Origin: Montifringilla adamsi | Taxonomy: Eukaryota > Chordata > Aves > Passeriformes > Passeridae | Reading direction: 5' to 3' | Length of the DNA: 64,000 nt | NCBI GenBank assembly: GCA_017590115.1 | Contig: JAGGNK010008670.1 | Span: 2,356,001 to 2,420,000 of the forward strand | Part shown: one piece after another, positions 11,494 to 24,098 of the stretch | Layout: the number at the start of each line of letters is the position of its first letter | How positions within the stretch are numbered: position 1 is the stretch's first letter | The notes under the pieces: model-generated | What the model saw: only the letters and a program-made list of their open reading frames with translations | Told to the model about the DNA's origin: nothing | The model's database searches: none | Position numbers and translations under genes: made by a program

Positions 11494-13899
11494 TTTCCTC
11501 AAACAACTTCTTACCCGTTTAAATTTGGCACAGTGAAATTGGCATTTTACTGTGACTGTGTTGAAATTGCCCCTGCAGTGGGTTTGTGACTTCCAGTTGG
11601 TTTTCATCACCAGATGGGAAAAAAGGAACCCATTTTTGTGTCTCTTCTGCAAGCTCCTGCTGCCCCACTTTGTGGAACATGGGAATGTTTGGGTTGCTCT
11701 GGAGCTGGGCTGGAATTTGCAGCTGCACAGAAGGTGATGAACTGAACAATCCTTGCAGCTAAATACGCTTTCAATTGCAAAGATTGAGGGAATCTCAGAG
11801 AATTCCCTTGCCCCTGGAAGAACCTGTTGGTTCCTTATGTCATGGAGAAAGAGTTGGTGCTTAAAACTGAAATATATCCACAAAGGAAATAATTAAAAAT
11901 ACTATTTGTTTATGCTAATCTATTGAACAGGAGGATGGGTATAAGTTCTACTCAGCTCATAATTACTATGTGTTGTGCAAAAATGAGCACAATTATCTAA
12001 TGAGTAGAAATACAAGCTCAAATGACTTGCTAGGGCATGTTTTGTGGTATTTCAGTGTTGCAGAGTGTTTGGGATTTGAGAATCCATTTGATTAATGCAC
12101 GGGGAGATGATACAGACATGGATTCATGGCAACTGACAGTAAATAATGCAAAGTAAAGCTTGAAACGTAAAAAAATTCCATTTTTGTTGTAATGCAATTA
12201 AGCAGCCTTTAGTGCCAGGCTTAACTCTTCCCCTTTAATCCTCACAGAAGCTGCAAAAGAGTTTTGCTAAAACCAGAGCCTGGCTCTGCACATTTCTTGT
12301 CAGAGTTTTGCAGGGAAGGCAGTAAATGTTGCTGTGAGCTAAAGGAGACAAAGAGGCTTTGGTTGGTGCAATTAAAGATCAGCTTTGTCATAATCATAAA
12401 CCAGGATTTCAGGGTCCTGGCCATAGGCAGCTCTGTCTTTAAATAATAAATTAATAAATTATGGTCCTGACTGCAGTGTTTAATTATTTGCAAGGGTCTT
12501 TTATTTTTCCCCTCTTCAGAGCGATGCTCCCCACTCTGATACTGGTGGGGGCAAAGAAAACAACCTCAATTTCAGCTTGTCCAGAGATTTAAATATATCA
12601 AAGCATCTCCTAATGAGTTTTGTGTTTAAAATTTTATATTACTCAAGTGTAACATTTCAGGACTGTGCCCTTTGGCTCCTGTTCCTGAGGAAAGTGCTGG
12701 GCTGGGAGCACAGGCAGGGGCAGCTTCTGTGCTCACATTTTGTCTGCTTGGCACAGAAAAGTCATTAAAGGAGAGCTTCCAGAACTCTGAGTTAAAAGTT
12801 CACCCCCAAAGTTGTTCATCAGGAGCAAGAAGTGGCTCCTGAGCTCTCTCAGGGAGAGTTATGGGGCAGGGAATCATAAAGGTGTCACAGAAGGGAGTTT
12901 TAGTGCCCAGTGTGCCTGAGAGGCCCCTGGTTCACAGGAATTTTAAGGAATCCAGCCTAAAAAAAACTTTCTCAAACCACAGGATATTTTCATCCAATAT
13001 TTGGGAGTATAAATTGTTAATTGGAGAAAACTGCTCGCGTTAGTTTGGTAATGTTCTAGTGAAAACAGAAACCCAGATATTTGGGAACGGGGTGAACAGA
13101 TGAGAAATCAATCTGAGATTCCTTCCTGAATTATTTAGGATATTGACAGGAGGAAGGAACTGCTCAGTGGTTTCCCCTGCGTTCATAATGCAAGGTGAGC
13201 AGTAAATACAATTTCTTAACTCAGCCCCCTGATTTATGGCTTCATTAATGAAATGGATGGAGCTTCCTTCATTCATTACTTATTCAAATAGTTTGGAGAA
13301 AATATATGTTTTAAATCAAATGCAGTGGAATTTCTAATGAAGCCTCCAGAGACACATGGAGTGAATATTCAAAGAAATGTCTATATATACTGATTCTAAA
13401 ATAGTTAATATATTGGCAAGGAAAAAAAAAATTCATCTTGGCTCAGTCAGACCGTGCAAGATTTCTAATTCCCTGATGTGATGGATGGAACTAGTGTTCC
13501 GTTGCTAAAATAAAAAATAAAATAGGAAGTATTAAATATATGAAGTTGTTTTCTGTGGGTGGTACAGTCAGCAAGAGAACTCCCAGGATCATGTCTGGAT
13601 TAACAGATCCTGACAAGATCATCCATGGAGCACATACAGCATCTGTGGTTTGGTTTAGTTTGGGTGCTTTAATTTTAATTTTTATTTATTTATTTAAATT
13701 TGGCACGGGAGGAGGAAGCAGCACCTTTGTGATTCATCCACTGATCTTGGGTGCTCTTTCTCTAAAAGTTCTCCTGCAGCTGGAATAGAGCTGGACCTGA
13801 AAACAAAACATTCCATACCTACAAAATGAGGAATTTAAAGTTTGTGGCTGTGGTTGTGCCCTCAGGGGAGGAACTGTGGGGGGAAAAAAGGGTTCCAGA
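11494..13899. other. Unique AT-rich sequence, no gene seen
   Basis: About 2.4 kb without a recognisable repeat or gene. A short (ATTT)n run lies at about 13677-13699. Confidence 0.5.
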
Positions 13900-13994
13900 T
13901 GTGCCTGGGCTGGGTTGGAGAGGGCTGGGAGCAACCTGGGCCAGTGGAAGGATGAACCTTTTGAAGGTCCCACACAAACCAGTCTGTGATTCTA
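13900..13994 (+). repeat. CR1 LINE 3' fragment, sense, internally deleted
   Basis: Sense CR1: ctgggctgggttggagaggg, ctgggagcaacctgggccag, tggaagg, then directly ttgaaggtcccacacaaacc and the tail agtctgtgattcta. The 'tgtccctgcccatggcaggg' block of the family is missing here, so this is an internal deletion. Confidence 0.7.
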
Positions 13995-15439
13995 GGAGAG
14001 CTCATCCATCCAGCATTTTTCCAGTCTAGCTGTGGTGGGAATAAGGGAGGGAGTGCAGAGCAGGTGGAGAATTCCTCTTCTCCATGGGGGGAGGTTTCCA
14101 TGGCTGGAATCCTGAACTGTCCTCGTGCAGCATGCAGAGCCTGAGGGGCAGTGGGAAGAAGAGGGAGCAGGATGGTGAGGCTGAGTTTTCTGGGAGTAAA
14201 TCCATTTCCTGGGCAGCTCCTGACGCAGCTCAACGTGTCTTTAGTGTTTCCAGTGTTTCCATACCAAGTACTTCCAAAGCTGTCTTCTGCTTATGTGGAA
14301 AAATATTAAAGGGATGTTGATATAGTTGGCATTTTCCTTGGGCTTCCTCTTTCTAGCTGAGCTCAGTGTGTCCACAGGAACACAATCCCTGCGTTCTGCA
14401 CATGGAAACCTTGCTAGGCTGAGCTTGGGAAGGAATTGTCCTCAGGTGTGAAATGAGCTGGGATCCTGCTCTCAGTCATTGATCAGTGTTCTCCCAAAAC
14501 TGTCCTTAGAGTTGTGTTTGTGTGTGTAACCACCTGTTTCCACTAATTAACGAAAAGTTAGGAATGAAATTCCCAAGGGAAATTAGTGTCAGAACCAGTT
14601 CATAGAAATAATTTCACCTTCTGCTTGATCCCATTTCTGTGTTATTAAAAATCCCATTTCTGTACTATTAAAAATCTATAGAGTTCAATTTTTAAAATTT
14701 CAGGCATTGGTTATTTTCATACTGGCTGGAGCTCTGTTCTGACACACTGACAATGAAAATATTTTTCTGTGGAGCAACTAAACTGACTTTTCACCTGGAG
14801 AGGGAACTTCAAAGAGGCCGAAATTCTATTTTTTTAATTACATTTTAACTACTGAGGGTGGATTTTCTTTGGTCAGACATTAAAGGAGCAGCTTCATGGC
14901 ATTGTCAGCTGTGCTTGAATATAAAATGGAGCCACTGGATTTTCTTGGTGAGGGAGGAATTCACAGTTGTTTTACACTGCAGCTCTTAATGAAGGAATGG
15001 AGCAATAGTTTGGACTCTTTATTATCCCCATTAATGACTTTTAAGGAGAATGCTTTGGTGTTTGGAGTTCCAGCTGGAGCTTGATACATTTATTGATGTT
15101 CTTTTTGTTTGTGCATTATCCCCGGTTTGGGTGTAAATCTCAGCCAAGGCATGGAAAAATGCAGTGTCGCAGAGGGGATGAAATTCCATGCGTGTGGAGA
15201 GGATTTGGGGAGTTTCTTGGGGGTGCAGTTAGGGTGAGAGGCAGTGGGAAAGGTTGGAATTCCACCTCTTGAGTCCCTTTTGCAGTGCGGTCTGCAGTGT
15301 ATATACAATTATTTAACCCATGCCCCACCAGGGGAAGGCTGTGTTGGGCTGGGAGAAGGGAGCTTCATGGATATTAAATATTACCAAGAAGTTACTATTC
15401 ATTAGGCAAATAAAAAGAAAATCCTAAAACTTTCCAGAA
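13995..15439. other. Unique sequence, no gene seen
   Basis: No gene is supported. It contains the small 23-base tandem duplication listed separately. Confidence 0.5.
14630..14675. repeat. 23-base tandem duplication
   Basis: Two units, 14630-14652 and 14653-14675, each cccatttctgt, then gt or ac, then tattaaaaat. They differ at two positions. Confidence 0.9.
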
Positions 15440-15550
15440 CATAGCATCATGAAGTTTGGAAAAGCCATGGAGTCCCAGCATTCCCCCAGAGGTGCCAAGC
15501 CCAGCACTGAACCCTTGAGTGCCACATCCAGGGGATTTTTGTTGGGATCA
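15440..15550 (-). repeat. CR1 LINE 3' fragment, antisense
   Basis: Antisense CR1 of a third variant: atagcatcatgaagtttgg, aaaagcc, ggagtcccagcattccccca, gaggtgccaagcccagcact, gaaccctt, gagtgccacatccagg. The similarity fades after the 'ggatttttgttgggatc' part. I place it in CR1 by recalled passerine copies with 'ccaagcccagcactgaaccctg'. Confidence 0.65.
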
Positions 15551-16416
15551 ACATATTTTCCATGGACCTGAAAGTCCCACCTGTGGCCTGTAACTCTGAG
15601 TCTGTCCCAGCTGGGGTTCAGGACCTCTGGGTGCTGGGAGGAGCAGAGATGGAAGTCCCCATGTCGGTGGAGGCAGAATGGATTTTCCACTGCCTATAAT
15701 GAAGCCCAGGTTTTTAATTCAGTGCAAATAGCAGTAATTCCTTCATTCCATAGAAATCCAGAGTCAGATTCCTTTGGAATTCCTGAGACTTTAATATATG
15801 AACCATTAAGAAGTGCACTCAGATAACAAGGAAGAAACACTGTGACCCATTTTAAAAACCTTTGTTGATTTTTGAAGCATTTTAATTAGTGAGACACAAT
15901 ACAGTAGGATAGTTTTAATGTTTGTTTTTTGGGTAACTGCTAAATTGTCCTCTTGAAATCATTTCCTTTTAAACAGCAAAGCTCTTTAAGGATGATTACT
16001 TTATTCATCTTCAGTCTGGGAGGGCTAGGCACTGAGTGAGAAATTAAAATTGAAGGGGGTTTTGTAGATAGGCTGGTCCCAGTCCTCCTGCACGTGCCAG
16101 CAGCAGCCAAATCAATTTCCAAACTTTGATTTGTTTGTAAAAATTATTTTGACAGATGGCATGTACAGGGGCAATTTCAAACCTGACTTTTATGGTGTGT
16201 TTATGATTCTTTGTAAATAATTGCATAGTTTCTTCTGAAGGAATAACATCTTAAAAGATGATTACATCTGAGGCTGTTCTGCTTAGCTCAGTCTAGCACA
16301 AATCACAGAGGCTCTCTATTAGAGCGAGTCCTGCTCATTGTGTTTTATTGTGCAGCAGCGTTGCTTGGAATGATTGTTTCCTTTTGTGCTGTGGCAGAGT
16401 GGGGGCTGCAATTTGT
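15551..16416. other. Unique sequence, no gene seen
   Basis: AT-rich, with no repeat or gene recognised. Confidence 0.5.
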
Positions 16417-16452
16417 GTTCTCAACACCTGCCAGACTTCAGGCACCAGCATT
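16417..16452. repeat. 36-base dispersed element, copy 1
   Basis: Begins gttctcaacacctgccagac and continues ttcaggcaccagcatt. It matches the element at 19293-19328 at 34 of 36 positions in the same orientation. In both places the right edge abuts a long pyrimidine-rich tract, whereas the left flanks are unrelated. It looks like the conserved end of an unrecognised mobile element. Confidence 0.85.
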
Positions 16453-16614
16453 TTGCTTTTCCTTTTTCTTTCCCTTTTCCTGTTTCCTCCTCCTTTTCCC
16501 CTTCTGTTTTCCCCTTCCCCTTCTCCTGGCCCCTTCCCTTTTCCCCCCTTCCCTTTCCCTCTCATTTTTATCCCTTTTCCCCCTTTTCCCTTCCACACTC
16601 CCCACACTCCCTCT
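16453..16614. repeat. Long polypyrimidine tract
   Basis: About 160 bases almost purely C and T on the + strand (blocks such as cttttcctttttctttccc, ccccttccccttctcct, ccccttcccttttcccccc). Long homopurine-homopyrimidine DNA can adopt triplex structures. ORFs through it on both strands (Phe/Pro/Ser-rich or Gly/Lys/Arg-rich) are compositional artefacts. Confidence 0.92.
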
Positions 16615-17105
16615 GAAAGTACTGCCCATTTTGCTTTCCCACTAACTCCTGGGCTGGAATGGGAGGAAGTGAGGCTGGAGGAGTTCAGGAAAGCATCAAA
16701 TACCTGGAGGGCTTGATGCAATTGGGAGAGAAACCTCTGAATGTCCTCCCAAAGGTGGCTCCTGGCACCGGGCATTGCTCGGTGCCAGCTGGACCCCACT
16801 GGCAGCAGTTTCTCCTGTGAATGCTTTTTTTTTGGCTCCGCACAGAATTTTATTAAATATTAGTTTCATCTGTTGCCTATCATCCCAGCCAAGATAAATC
16901 TGTTGGGTTGGAGCTCCATGTCTTTGCTGCCGGTTCTTCTCTCTTGGTGGGACAGAGCTGTTCTGAATGGTGGCAGGAATTTCCTGGAATCACCGGTTGA
17001 GGTGGCCGTGACCCTGCAGGGTCTGTGCTCTCACAGGTACCTCTGAACCCAGGGCTGGGAAAGCTTTGAATTGTGAAAATATTTGTGCCTTGATTCCAGC
17101 CCTGC
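16615..17105. other. Unique sequence, no gene seen
   Basis: Nothing supported. Confidence 0.5.
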
Positions 17106-17235
17106 CCTGCTCAGCCTGTTCCAGAGCCTGACCGTTCCTTCAATGAATTTTCCTTGAAATCCAAATTTTCCCTGCTCACCAAACCTCCTCTGGCACAGCT
17201 TAGGGCTGTTGCCTCTCCTCCTGTCACTGGGAGAT
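17106..17235 (-). repeat. CR1 LINE fragment, antisense, without tail
   Basis: Antisense CR1, a more 5' part of the 3' region: tgctcagcctgttccagagc, ctgaccgttccttcaatgaa, ttttccttgaaatccaa, cctcctctggcacagct, gctgttgcctctcctcctgt, cactggga. The tail-proximal half is absent, so this copy has lost its 3' end. Confidence 0.8.
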
Positions 17236-17841
17236 CAGACAATGCAGACATGCCTTAAACGATGGCATAAACATTCAGTAAATTCCTGAAAACTGAACCA
17301 CATCAGCTGCCCAGGGGCACAGGGGTCAAAATTGCTGCCAATGCCTTTGTGGGGAGATGGGAAGAAGCACCAGTTAAGTAAAGGGTGGGCACAAATTAGG
17401 GAATAAAGCAGTTTTTAATCACAGGGCTGTACAGTCCAGCAATTCCTAGGATTTGTGTTTTATGATCTGCATCTTGTTAAATCCTCTCTCATCGAAGAAG
17501 CACTCAAAGCATCACTTCAGGTGATGAGCTGACAATTCCCAAAGGAGACTATTATTTATTATGAGGTGATTAATTTGCATCCACTGCTGGATGGCTTTGG
17601 AATTTGTCCCTGCACTGATGAAAACAAACTCTTCTTAATTTGTTTCTCCTAGCACAACTTTTCTCCTTAAAATCTGATGCAGGCCTTGATCACTGATCTG
17701 TGAAATCCACGATAATCCCTTTATGACAGCCTTGTCTCTTGAGCTGACCATTTAAAGGCCTAAGGAACTGCAGAGTTCTTCTAATTAACTTGTCTGAGGC
17801 ACTGTTTATTCCATTTGTCTTTTTTCTTTCTTATTTTGCAG
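17236..17841. other. Unique AT-rich sequence upstream of a candidate exon
   Basis: Repeat-free. The last 40 bases form a strong polypyrimidine tract leading to an AG (see next entry). Confidence 0.45.
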
Positions 17842-17894
17842 TGTCGCCATGGCATCTGCTTGTTCTCAGCCTTTCTTCTCCCCTCTAATTATAG
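17842..17894 (+). CDS. Candidate 53-base exon, plus strand (unproven)
   Basis: A strong acceptor-like sequence (cttttttctttcttattttg followed by cag at 17839-17841) precedes 53 bases that end in atag followed by gtaggg, a fair donor. The 53 bases are stop-free in two frames. One reads CRHGICLFSAFLLPSNY and the other VAMASACSQPFFSPLII. A length of 53 is not a multiple of three, so inclusion would shift frame, as in alternative or poison exons. I do not recognise the peptide. Surrounding sequence is repeat-free. Chance occurrence in 64 kb is quite possible. Confidence 0.22.
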
Positions 17895-19292
17895 GTAGGG
17901 GAAGTCAAACCCTAACCTTGGTGGAAATTCGTTAATATTAAAATATTCCCCAGATGAGCCTGTAAATCTCCGTGCTGCAGTTTGTTGGCGCTTCACTCAA
18001 GAATTCACCTTTGGAGTGAATGCAGATCTGCAGGACAAATTAGTAACTGTTCCTTGCATATTTAAATTTCATTTTTGACTCGCAAACCTGAACAAAATTT
18101 CTGCTTTCATGCTGAGAATTGGCAGGGATGAACTGCTCCAAATTTAGGGTGAAACGAACAAAGACGTTTCAAGAAATTCTACTGTGAAGATGTCCTTTTA
18201 AGAAAAGCTCAAAGTTATTTTTTAGTGTTATTAAAAGAATTATTAAATATACATCTGACACAGTACAAATACAGAGGTCTGGGTTCTAAAAACCAGGAAT
18301 TAGACAGAAATATCCTCACTTGGGGGACTTTTCAAGATAATTTCCTTGGGACTTTTTGAGTAATGTGAGATGAAATTTTGACCCTTTGCTACAGGTCTGT
18401 CAGCTTTTCTTCTGATTAAAAAAAATACAAGTTTAATCAGAAAAGATACAAACAGAATAACCCAACTGAAATTACATTCTGAATTATTTAGGAGGGCACA
18501 GGAGATGGAAGCTGCTTAGGAGTTTCCAGGTTGGAGATAATGCATGATGATCGATAAATGAACACTGTCCTCCCTAACCCCAAATATATTTGGCATCCAT
18601 TATTAAAGAGGCATAAAATTGTCTTGATTCCATTATTAATGCAGGGCTCTGCTGGAGTTGAGGAGGTCACAGAGGAAGAACTTAGATTTGGACTCAGAGT
18701 TTTTATTTTTAATTATTTTAAAGGATTGTAGAAGAGTGGGTTTCAGTCCTCCCTTTCAATCTTTGTGTCTCTGTTAAATCCTTCTTAGTCTTTGGAGAGA
18801 AATGTGAGTCTGAGGGGTACAGCTCTTAAATTTGGGGGTGCTTGGGGTCTGTGCTTTCAACAGATTATCCCTAAAACACAAAGCCAAAGGACAAAGATGA
18901 AACACAAGTGTTGACAGTGCATTACGTTGTGTGTGCCTTGTACGTTACAATTCCTAAATGCCCAAGCTTTTCCATAGCAGCTCTGCCTTAATTTCTGTAG
19001 GATTTTTCTTTCTGAACCACTCTGATCTTTCCCTTCCATATCTGCCCTCATCTCCTCTTCCCACAGACTGCAAATGTCAGCAAGTCCTGCTGATAATTTG
19101 CATTTTGAGGCTTCCTGAGTCTGGAACAAAACCCTAATGCTTGTTACGGCATGGCTGTGTTCTCCCAGTGCCTTTGTTCCTGTCATCACCTAATTCCATT
19201 TAATTTTACATAACATCACATATCCAGAGATATTTACAAAGTTTGGGATGTATTTTCAGCTGTTTTGTACTGGGAATCCTTCCATGCCAGGA
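17895..19292. other. Unique AT-rich sequence, no gene seen
   Basis: Short ORFs at 18488-19189 on the minus strand have no recognisable content. Confidence 0.5.
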
Positions 19293-19328
19293 GTTCTGAA
19301 CACCTGCCAGACCTCAGGCACCAGCATT
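19293..19328. repeat. 36-base dispersed element, copy 2
   Basis: Begins gttctgaacacctgccagac and continues ctcaggcaccagcatt. It is the same element and orientation as at 16417-16452, with two differences, and again ends exactly at a pyrimidine-rich tract. The two copies lie 2,876 bases apart. Confidence 0.85.
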
Positions 19329-19435
19329 CCTCCTTTTCCTCCTCCTTTTCCTCCTCCTTTTCTTTTCCTCCTCCTTTTCTTTTCCTCCTCCTTTTCTTTT
19401 CCTCCTCCTTTTCTTTTCCTCCTCCTTTCCTTTTT
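19329..19435. repeat. Polypyrimidine tract with a 17-base tandem repeat
   Basis: Pure pyrimidine on the + strand. From 19361 a unit reading tcttttcctcctcctttt, with a spacing of 17 bases, recurs at 19361, 19378, 19395 and 19412. The left part is a (tccttttcctcc)-type array. Glu/Lys-rich minus-strand ORFs here are artefacts. Confidence 0.92.
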
Positions 19436-22400
19436 GCTCTGTGAGTATAAATAAGTTGTGATGTGCTGGATTTAGGCAGAGAATTGTGATTTATTTCCCA
19501 AAAAATCACAGCTCCTGAGAGGGAAGCTACAGCTGGAACTCTGACTTGGGCTCTCCCTGGGCATCTCCGTCTTCACACTTCACTGTTATTCTACAGTAAA
19601 TCTTGAGTTTCCACTTGAATTTTAATTTCTCTGTCAAACTGTTGTGAATTCACGTTGTGGCCCTGAAATACTGGCAGTTTATCTGCTCAAACTGAGGGTC
19701 CCTCTGGAGTGAGAGTGGAGGAATCCTGTAAACCTTTTAAAGTGAAAATTAATCTTCTAGGGAGAAAAAAATAGTTGTTTTTATGCTTCCCACTTAAAAA
19801 CTTGATGTCAAAAACTTAATCAACTTTATTTAAGTTGCTTAAAAAAATGCAGTAACCTACCTATTTTTGAAGTTGCATTTTCATCTCCAGTGGTGTGTTG
19901 CTTTGTGCCAGCTGGATTTCAGAGCTGTCCCATGGAGTCCAAATCCATCCTCTCCTAATGGAGAGAATAGAATTTACCCTCTTCTCATACACTCCAGAGA
20001 AGTGAATTCAATTGATTCTTTCTCTTGTGGAAATCTTTGTCATTCCAGAGGCTCTCTTTAGATTCCAGTACTTTATAATCAAGCAAGAAGTAGTGAGAAT
20101 TGTTTTTCTGACAAGATCTTTTTGTACAGTTTTAACTTTCATGTCAGCTCTGGTGTGTTCTGAAGCTGTGCCTTTTGGCCACTTTGACTCCTGCATTTTT
20201 TTTTTTTTTTTTTTTTTTTTTGGTTTTTTAGCTCTGCAGAGCAAAAATCTTGTGAACATCTCTCAAAGGTTCAATTTCCAGGTTGCTCTTAGTGACATTT
20301 TACAGACTTGTAAATCTTCTCCCAGGCTCATTCACAGATAAACTTCATTCTTTACTAGGAAATAAAAGGGTCCCACTTTGAGTAGCTTCTCTTTTATAGC
20401 TTCTTAGATCTTCCTTGTTTCCCAGCCAGGTGAGGTCAGAATTGCTTCTTTACACTGGTAAAAGTCAAATTTATTGAAAATCAGTCCAAATGCTGCAGTT
20501 TATTAAGGTATGATAGCAAGATTATGTATTTTTCTTTATTTTATTTCATTACACAGATTTAAACCAAATTATTTATCATAGCACAGTGTTGATTGTTCTA
20601 AATGCTTTAGGTGGCATCTGTGTGCTTTAACAGGGATAAAATTATTAATAGAAGTACAAACACTCCCAGAAATAAAGGGAAAAAGCTGCCTTTTTTTCTT
20701 TTCACCTCTCTCTTTTAAAGCTCTTTCAGCTGTTCCATCTTCTCAGGAGTCACTGCATAAATAACAAACAGAAATACAAAAGGAAAAATCAGTAGCACTC
20801 ATTTTTTTTCTTCTCACCTAACTGATGTTGTGGCTCTCTTCTGGAGTTGCGCATCTTACTTTTTATCTCAGATGTATTATTGGAAAGGTGAAGACATCTC
20901 TAAGCAGGCAGATGAGAGCAGATTTCAGAAGTGATGGATAAAACTGATAAATTGTTTTTACCAGGCAGAATCAGCTCCAAGGTTTGTGGCTGTTCCAAGG
21001 CCACAGCCCTTGCTGGAAATAGAAAGCAGCAATAAATTGACAGAAACCAATGACTCAACCTTAAAATTCCAGAAGACATGAGCAGAAATCCACTCCCAGC
21101 TCCCAGCTCCCAGCAGTATTTTGTGCAACCAAATTCCTTTTTTTACATTAAAGTTTAAGAAGATTTGGAGCAGCTCTTGTATAAAATCTCTCCTGTCCAG
21201 GATGCAGACAGTGTAATCCTTAGCTCTGTCCGCATTCCAGTCCTATCAGGCATTAATCTGTGTAAAGCAGGGAATGAGATTGCCATGGGCTGGATTATTC
21301 CATCTCTGCCTGCTCTGGGCCAGGCAGGAAGAGTTCATTAGGGAGAGGGACCCTGGCACAACTTCTAAATTCTTCACACCAGGAGGAATTTGCAGCAGAG
21401 AAGCTGCCTATCATTATAACCTGAATTTTATAAATAAAATCAGCTGGGGGCTCAGTCCCTGTCTCTGGTAACCCATCTCTCCCCCTGCCAGTCTCTCTGT
21501 ATAATCCCATGGATTTTTGGTATGGAATGCTGGTGGGAATGTTTTCTAGGAGCTCAGATAAAAAGGTGGAGAAGATCTCCATGCAGGATTAGGCCCAACC
21601 TTTGTGTCAGCATCAGGACAGCTTTTAATTCCTGTGAAATTCTTTTTTCTGCTCCTGGCCTTCACCTCTTGAGACACACAGGTTTCATTGCTTGATTTTA
21701 AACATTCCTATTGGTATCAAAACCTCACAAGTGCTGGCAAAAAATCCCATTTAGGCTCCATTGTCCCAGGAATGAGACCAAATCTGGCAAATGTGTGCAC
21801 GGATCTGAAATCTGGGGGAATTAATAGCTCTGACCTGCACCTGCTTCATTCCTGCAGTGCCTTGATGGGAGAATCATTTTCCAGATGAGCTTCCAGGAGC
21901 ATCTTTGCCAGTGCCAGGCTGCCTGTGTGATTTATTCCTCATTCCCTGTGTGCCCAGAGAGTGCCTCATCCTCCTGGACAGATGGTTGGATGATTTGCAA
22001 TCCCCACAAAATCTCCCCGATGATTTCTGCCTTCAGCAGCCATTGCCATGTTTATTTTTGGTCCCGGATTATTGCCTTGCTTTTTTTGCCAGCACTGGGC
22101 CTTCTGCATCCACCCAGAAACCAAATCTGCTCGATCACTGAGGAGCTGCTGGCTCTGTGGTATTTTATTATTTTAGTTTAATTGTTAAAAGTATTGTTTT
22201 CATTTTAGAAAGTGAGCGCTCCATGCCTGGTTTTTATCCCAGATAATTCCAATGTGCTGACCCAGTAGCTTTCCTTTAGATGCTCATTTTCTCTCTGCCA
22301 TCCTGCTGTTTGCCAGTACCCCTGGCCTTGCCTAAATCCAAGAATATTTTAATGTATCCATGGGAATTCATATTTCTCTGCTTTCTACAGCTTTCTTTAA

Positions 22401-24048
22401 AGTACAGATAGGGCTCAGCTGATGGCCCAACACCTTTTTTCCTTTTGAATAATAAACTGATTCCCTGGACTAGAGAAAATATTCCCTTTTATTCCCTCAA
22501 TATTTGTGTTCACACAAACATCTTCTCTTTGAATACTGATTTCTCTCTTAATATTTGGGGTTCTTCTGTAGTAGAAAATCCAGTTAGAGCACAGCCCTCA
22601 CTTGAAGCAGATAATGGGATTTATTTTATTCCTGTTGATTGGGGCCGTGTTACAACACTGCCCCTGAGTCAAGTTGCATTTTAGACATAAAAATAGGCCT
22701 GATTAGGCACCGTGGTTAAAATGTGGTTTAGTTACACCTCAGCTGCAGAGCATTTTCAGCCTGGGCACAATCCCATCTCTGTGGAGCTCAGGTAGGGAGG
22801 GTTCATTGTGCAGCACTGCTGACCCCGGGGCTGAGGCTGCCACAGCTGCTGGGCTTTATCAGATAAACACCTATAAACTGCTTGTTTGCTCCTGCAAATC
22901 CTCTGGAAATTTTCTATTAGCAGCCTTTACAAGTCCTCCTAGCCTCAGGAATAAATCTGCTGAGCACTGCTGCCTCTCATTCCATCTGCATGGAGTGGGA
23001 ATGGCTTTGGCTTGGAGCACAGGAATCCACCAGTGCCCTTGTCTGGCAGGAGGGGCTTCTGTAAATCAGATGGAAAAGCCACAGGGTTTGTAGATAACCT
23101 AGAAATTACTGCTAATTAAGAAGGATGTAGGATTAAAATCCAACTGGAAAAGATCAAAGAAACAAAGCAGATCTGCTGTTTGATTTCTCTACTTCCTGTG
23201 CTGAATTTGGAGGCCAAGAACCTCCATTTCCTTCTGCTTCTGAGGTGCCTCCATAAGAAGTTCCTCTAAACCCTGAAATCTTGTGTATCTTTAACTCCTC
23301 TGCAGCTGCCTCTGATGTGTTTTACCCAGCTGATCACCACTTCTGGCTCCCAGTGTTCCCCTGGAGCTTCCACAGTCTGCCCAGGTTATCCATCCATCAT
23401 CCTCGCTCCTTTTGATGAAAGTTTCCACCTTTTCCGTGAGCGTGCTGGATTTCTCTGTGGAAAATCTTGATATCCTCTCACAACTCCTCTTCTGAACCAC
23501 AACCCCATTTTTGATTTATGAGCCTTTCTCTTCCTTTGCTTCTCTCTCTCTCTTCTTTATAACCAGTGTGACCAGTTTACCTTTTCAGAGATAAACTGCA
23601 ATCCAGGAGAAATCCAATCTTAACAGTGGAAGTGCCTTTTTTTCCAATGGCAAAATGTACTGGAACACCCAGACAGAGCTGCTTTGCTTTGAGATTAAGC
23701 ACTAATCCCAGTTATTTAAACTTTCCTTCACAACTAACAGGCAGAGTGATCAGGATGGAGAGTTTTCAGGTTCTGTTTTATTTCCTGACTTAATGGTGTT
23801 AAATAATGTTACGGTGCTAAGTGGAGACAGGGAACATGGCAACAGAAAGCTGCTAAAGAGTTAATAAACCATTAATAGGAAAAGACAAAGGAAATAGAGA
23901 TGGAATGGATAAATAGGCAGCAGCAAGTCTGTCCTGCAAGGAAAAATTCACGTCCGGGAAAGGCTGAGAAGTTTTTGTTGTTGAAACTTCCCTTTGTGTA
24001 GTTCAGGAAGCTCTGCAGAAGGGAATGTCAGGTGAGCATGGTGCTGCT
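19436..24048. other. Unique AT-rich sequence, no gene seen
   Basis: About 4.6 kb without a recognised transposable element apart from a T26 run (20196-20221) and a short (cccagct)n run near 21093-21113. Short ORFs on both strands carry no recognisable domain. This is the longest early stretch free of CR1. Confidence 0.5.
20196..20221. repeat. Poly-T run of 26
   Basis: Uninterrupted T26 followed by ggttttttag. No retroposed body is recognised next to it. Confidence 0.95.
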
Positions 24049-24098
24049 GGTTGGACTCCATCATCTTTGAGGTTTTTTCCAACCTAAACAATTTTGTG
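24049..24098 (+). repeat. CR1 LINE 3' terminus, sense
   Basis: Only the last 50 bases remain: ggttggactccatcatcttt, gaggttttttccaacctaaa, caattttgtg. This is the 'gttggactcgatgatcttaaaggtcttttcc' end of the family with a decayed tail. Confidence 0.75.

Noticed and set aside
16335..16799. Gly/Lys/Arg-rich minus ORF and Phe/Pro/Ser-rich plus ORFs
   Set aside because: They are translations of the polypyrimidine tract.
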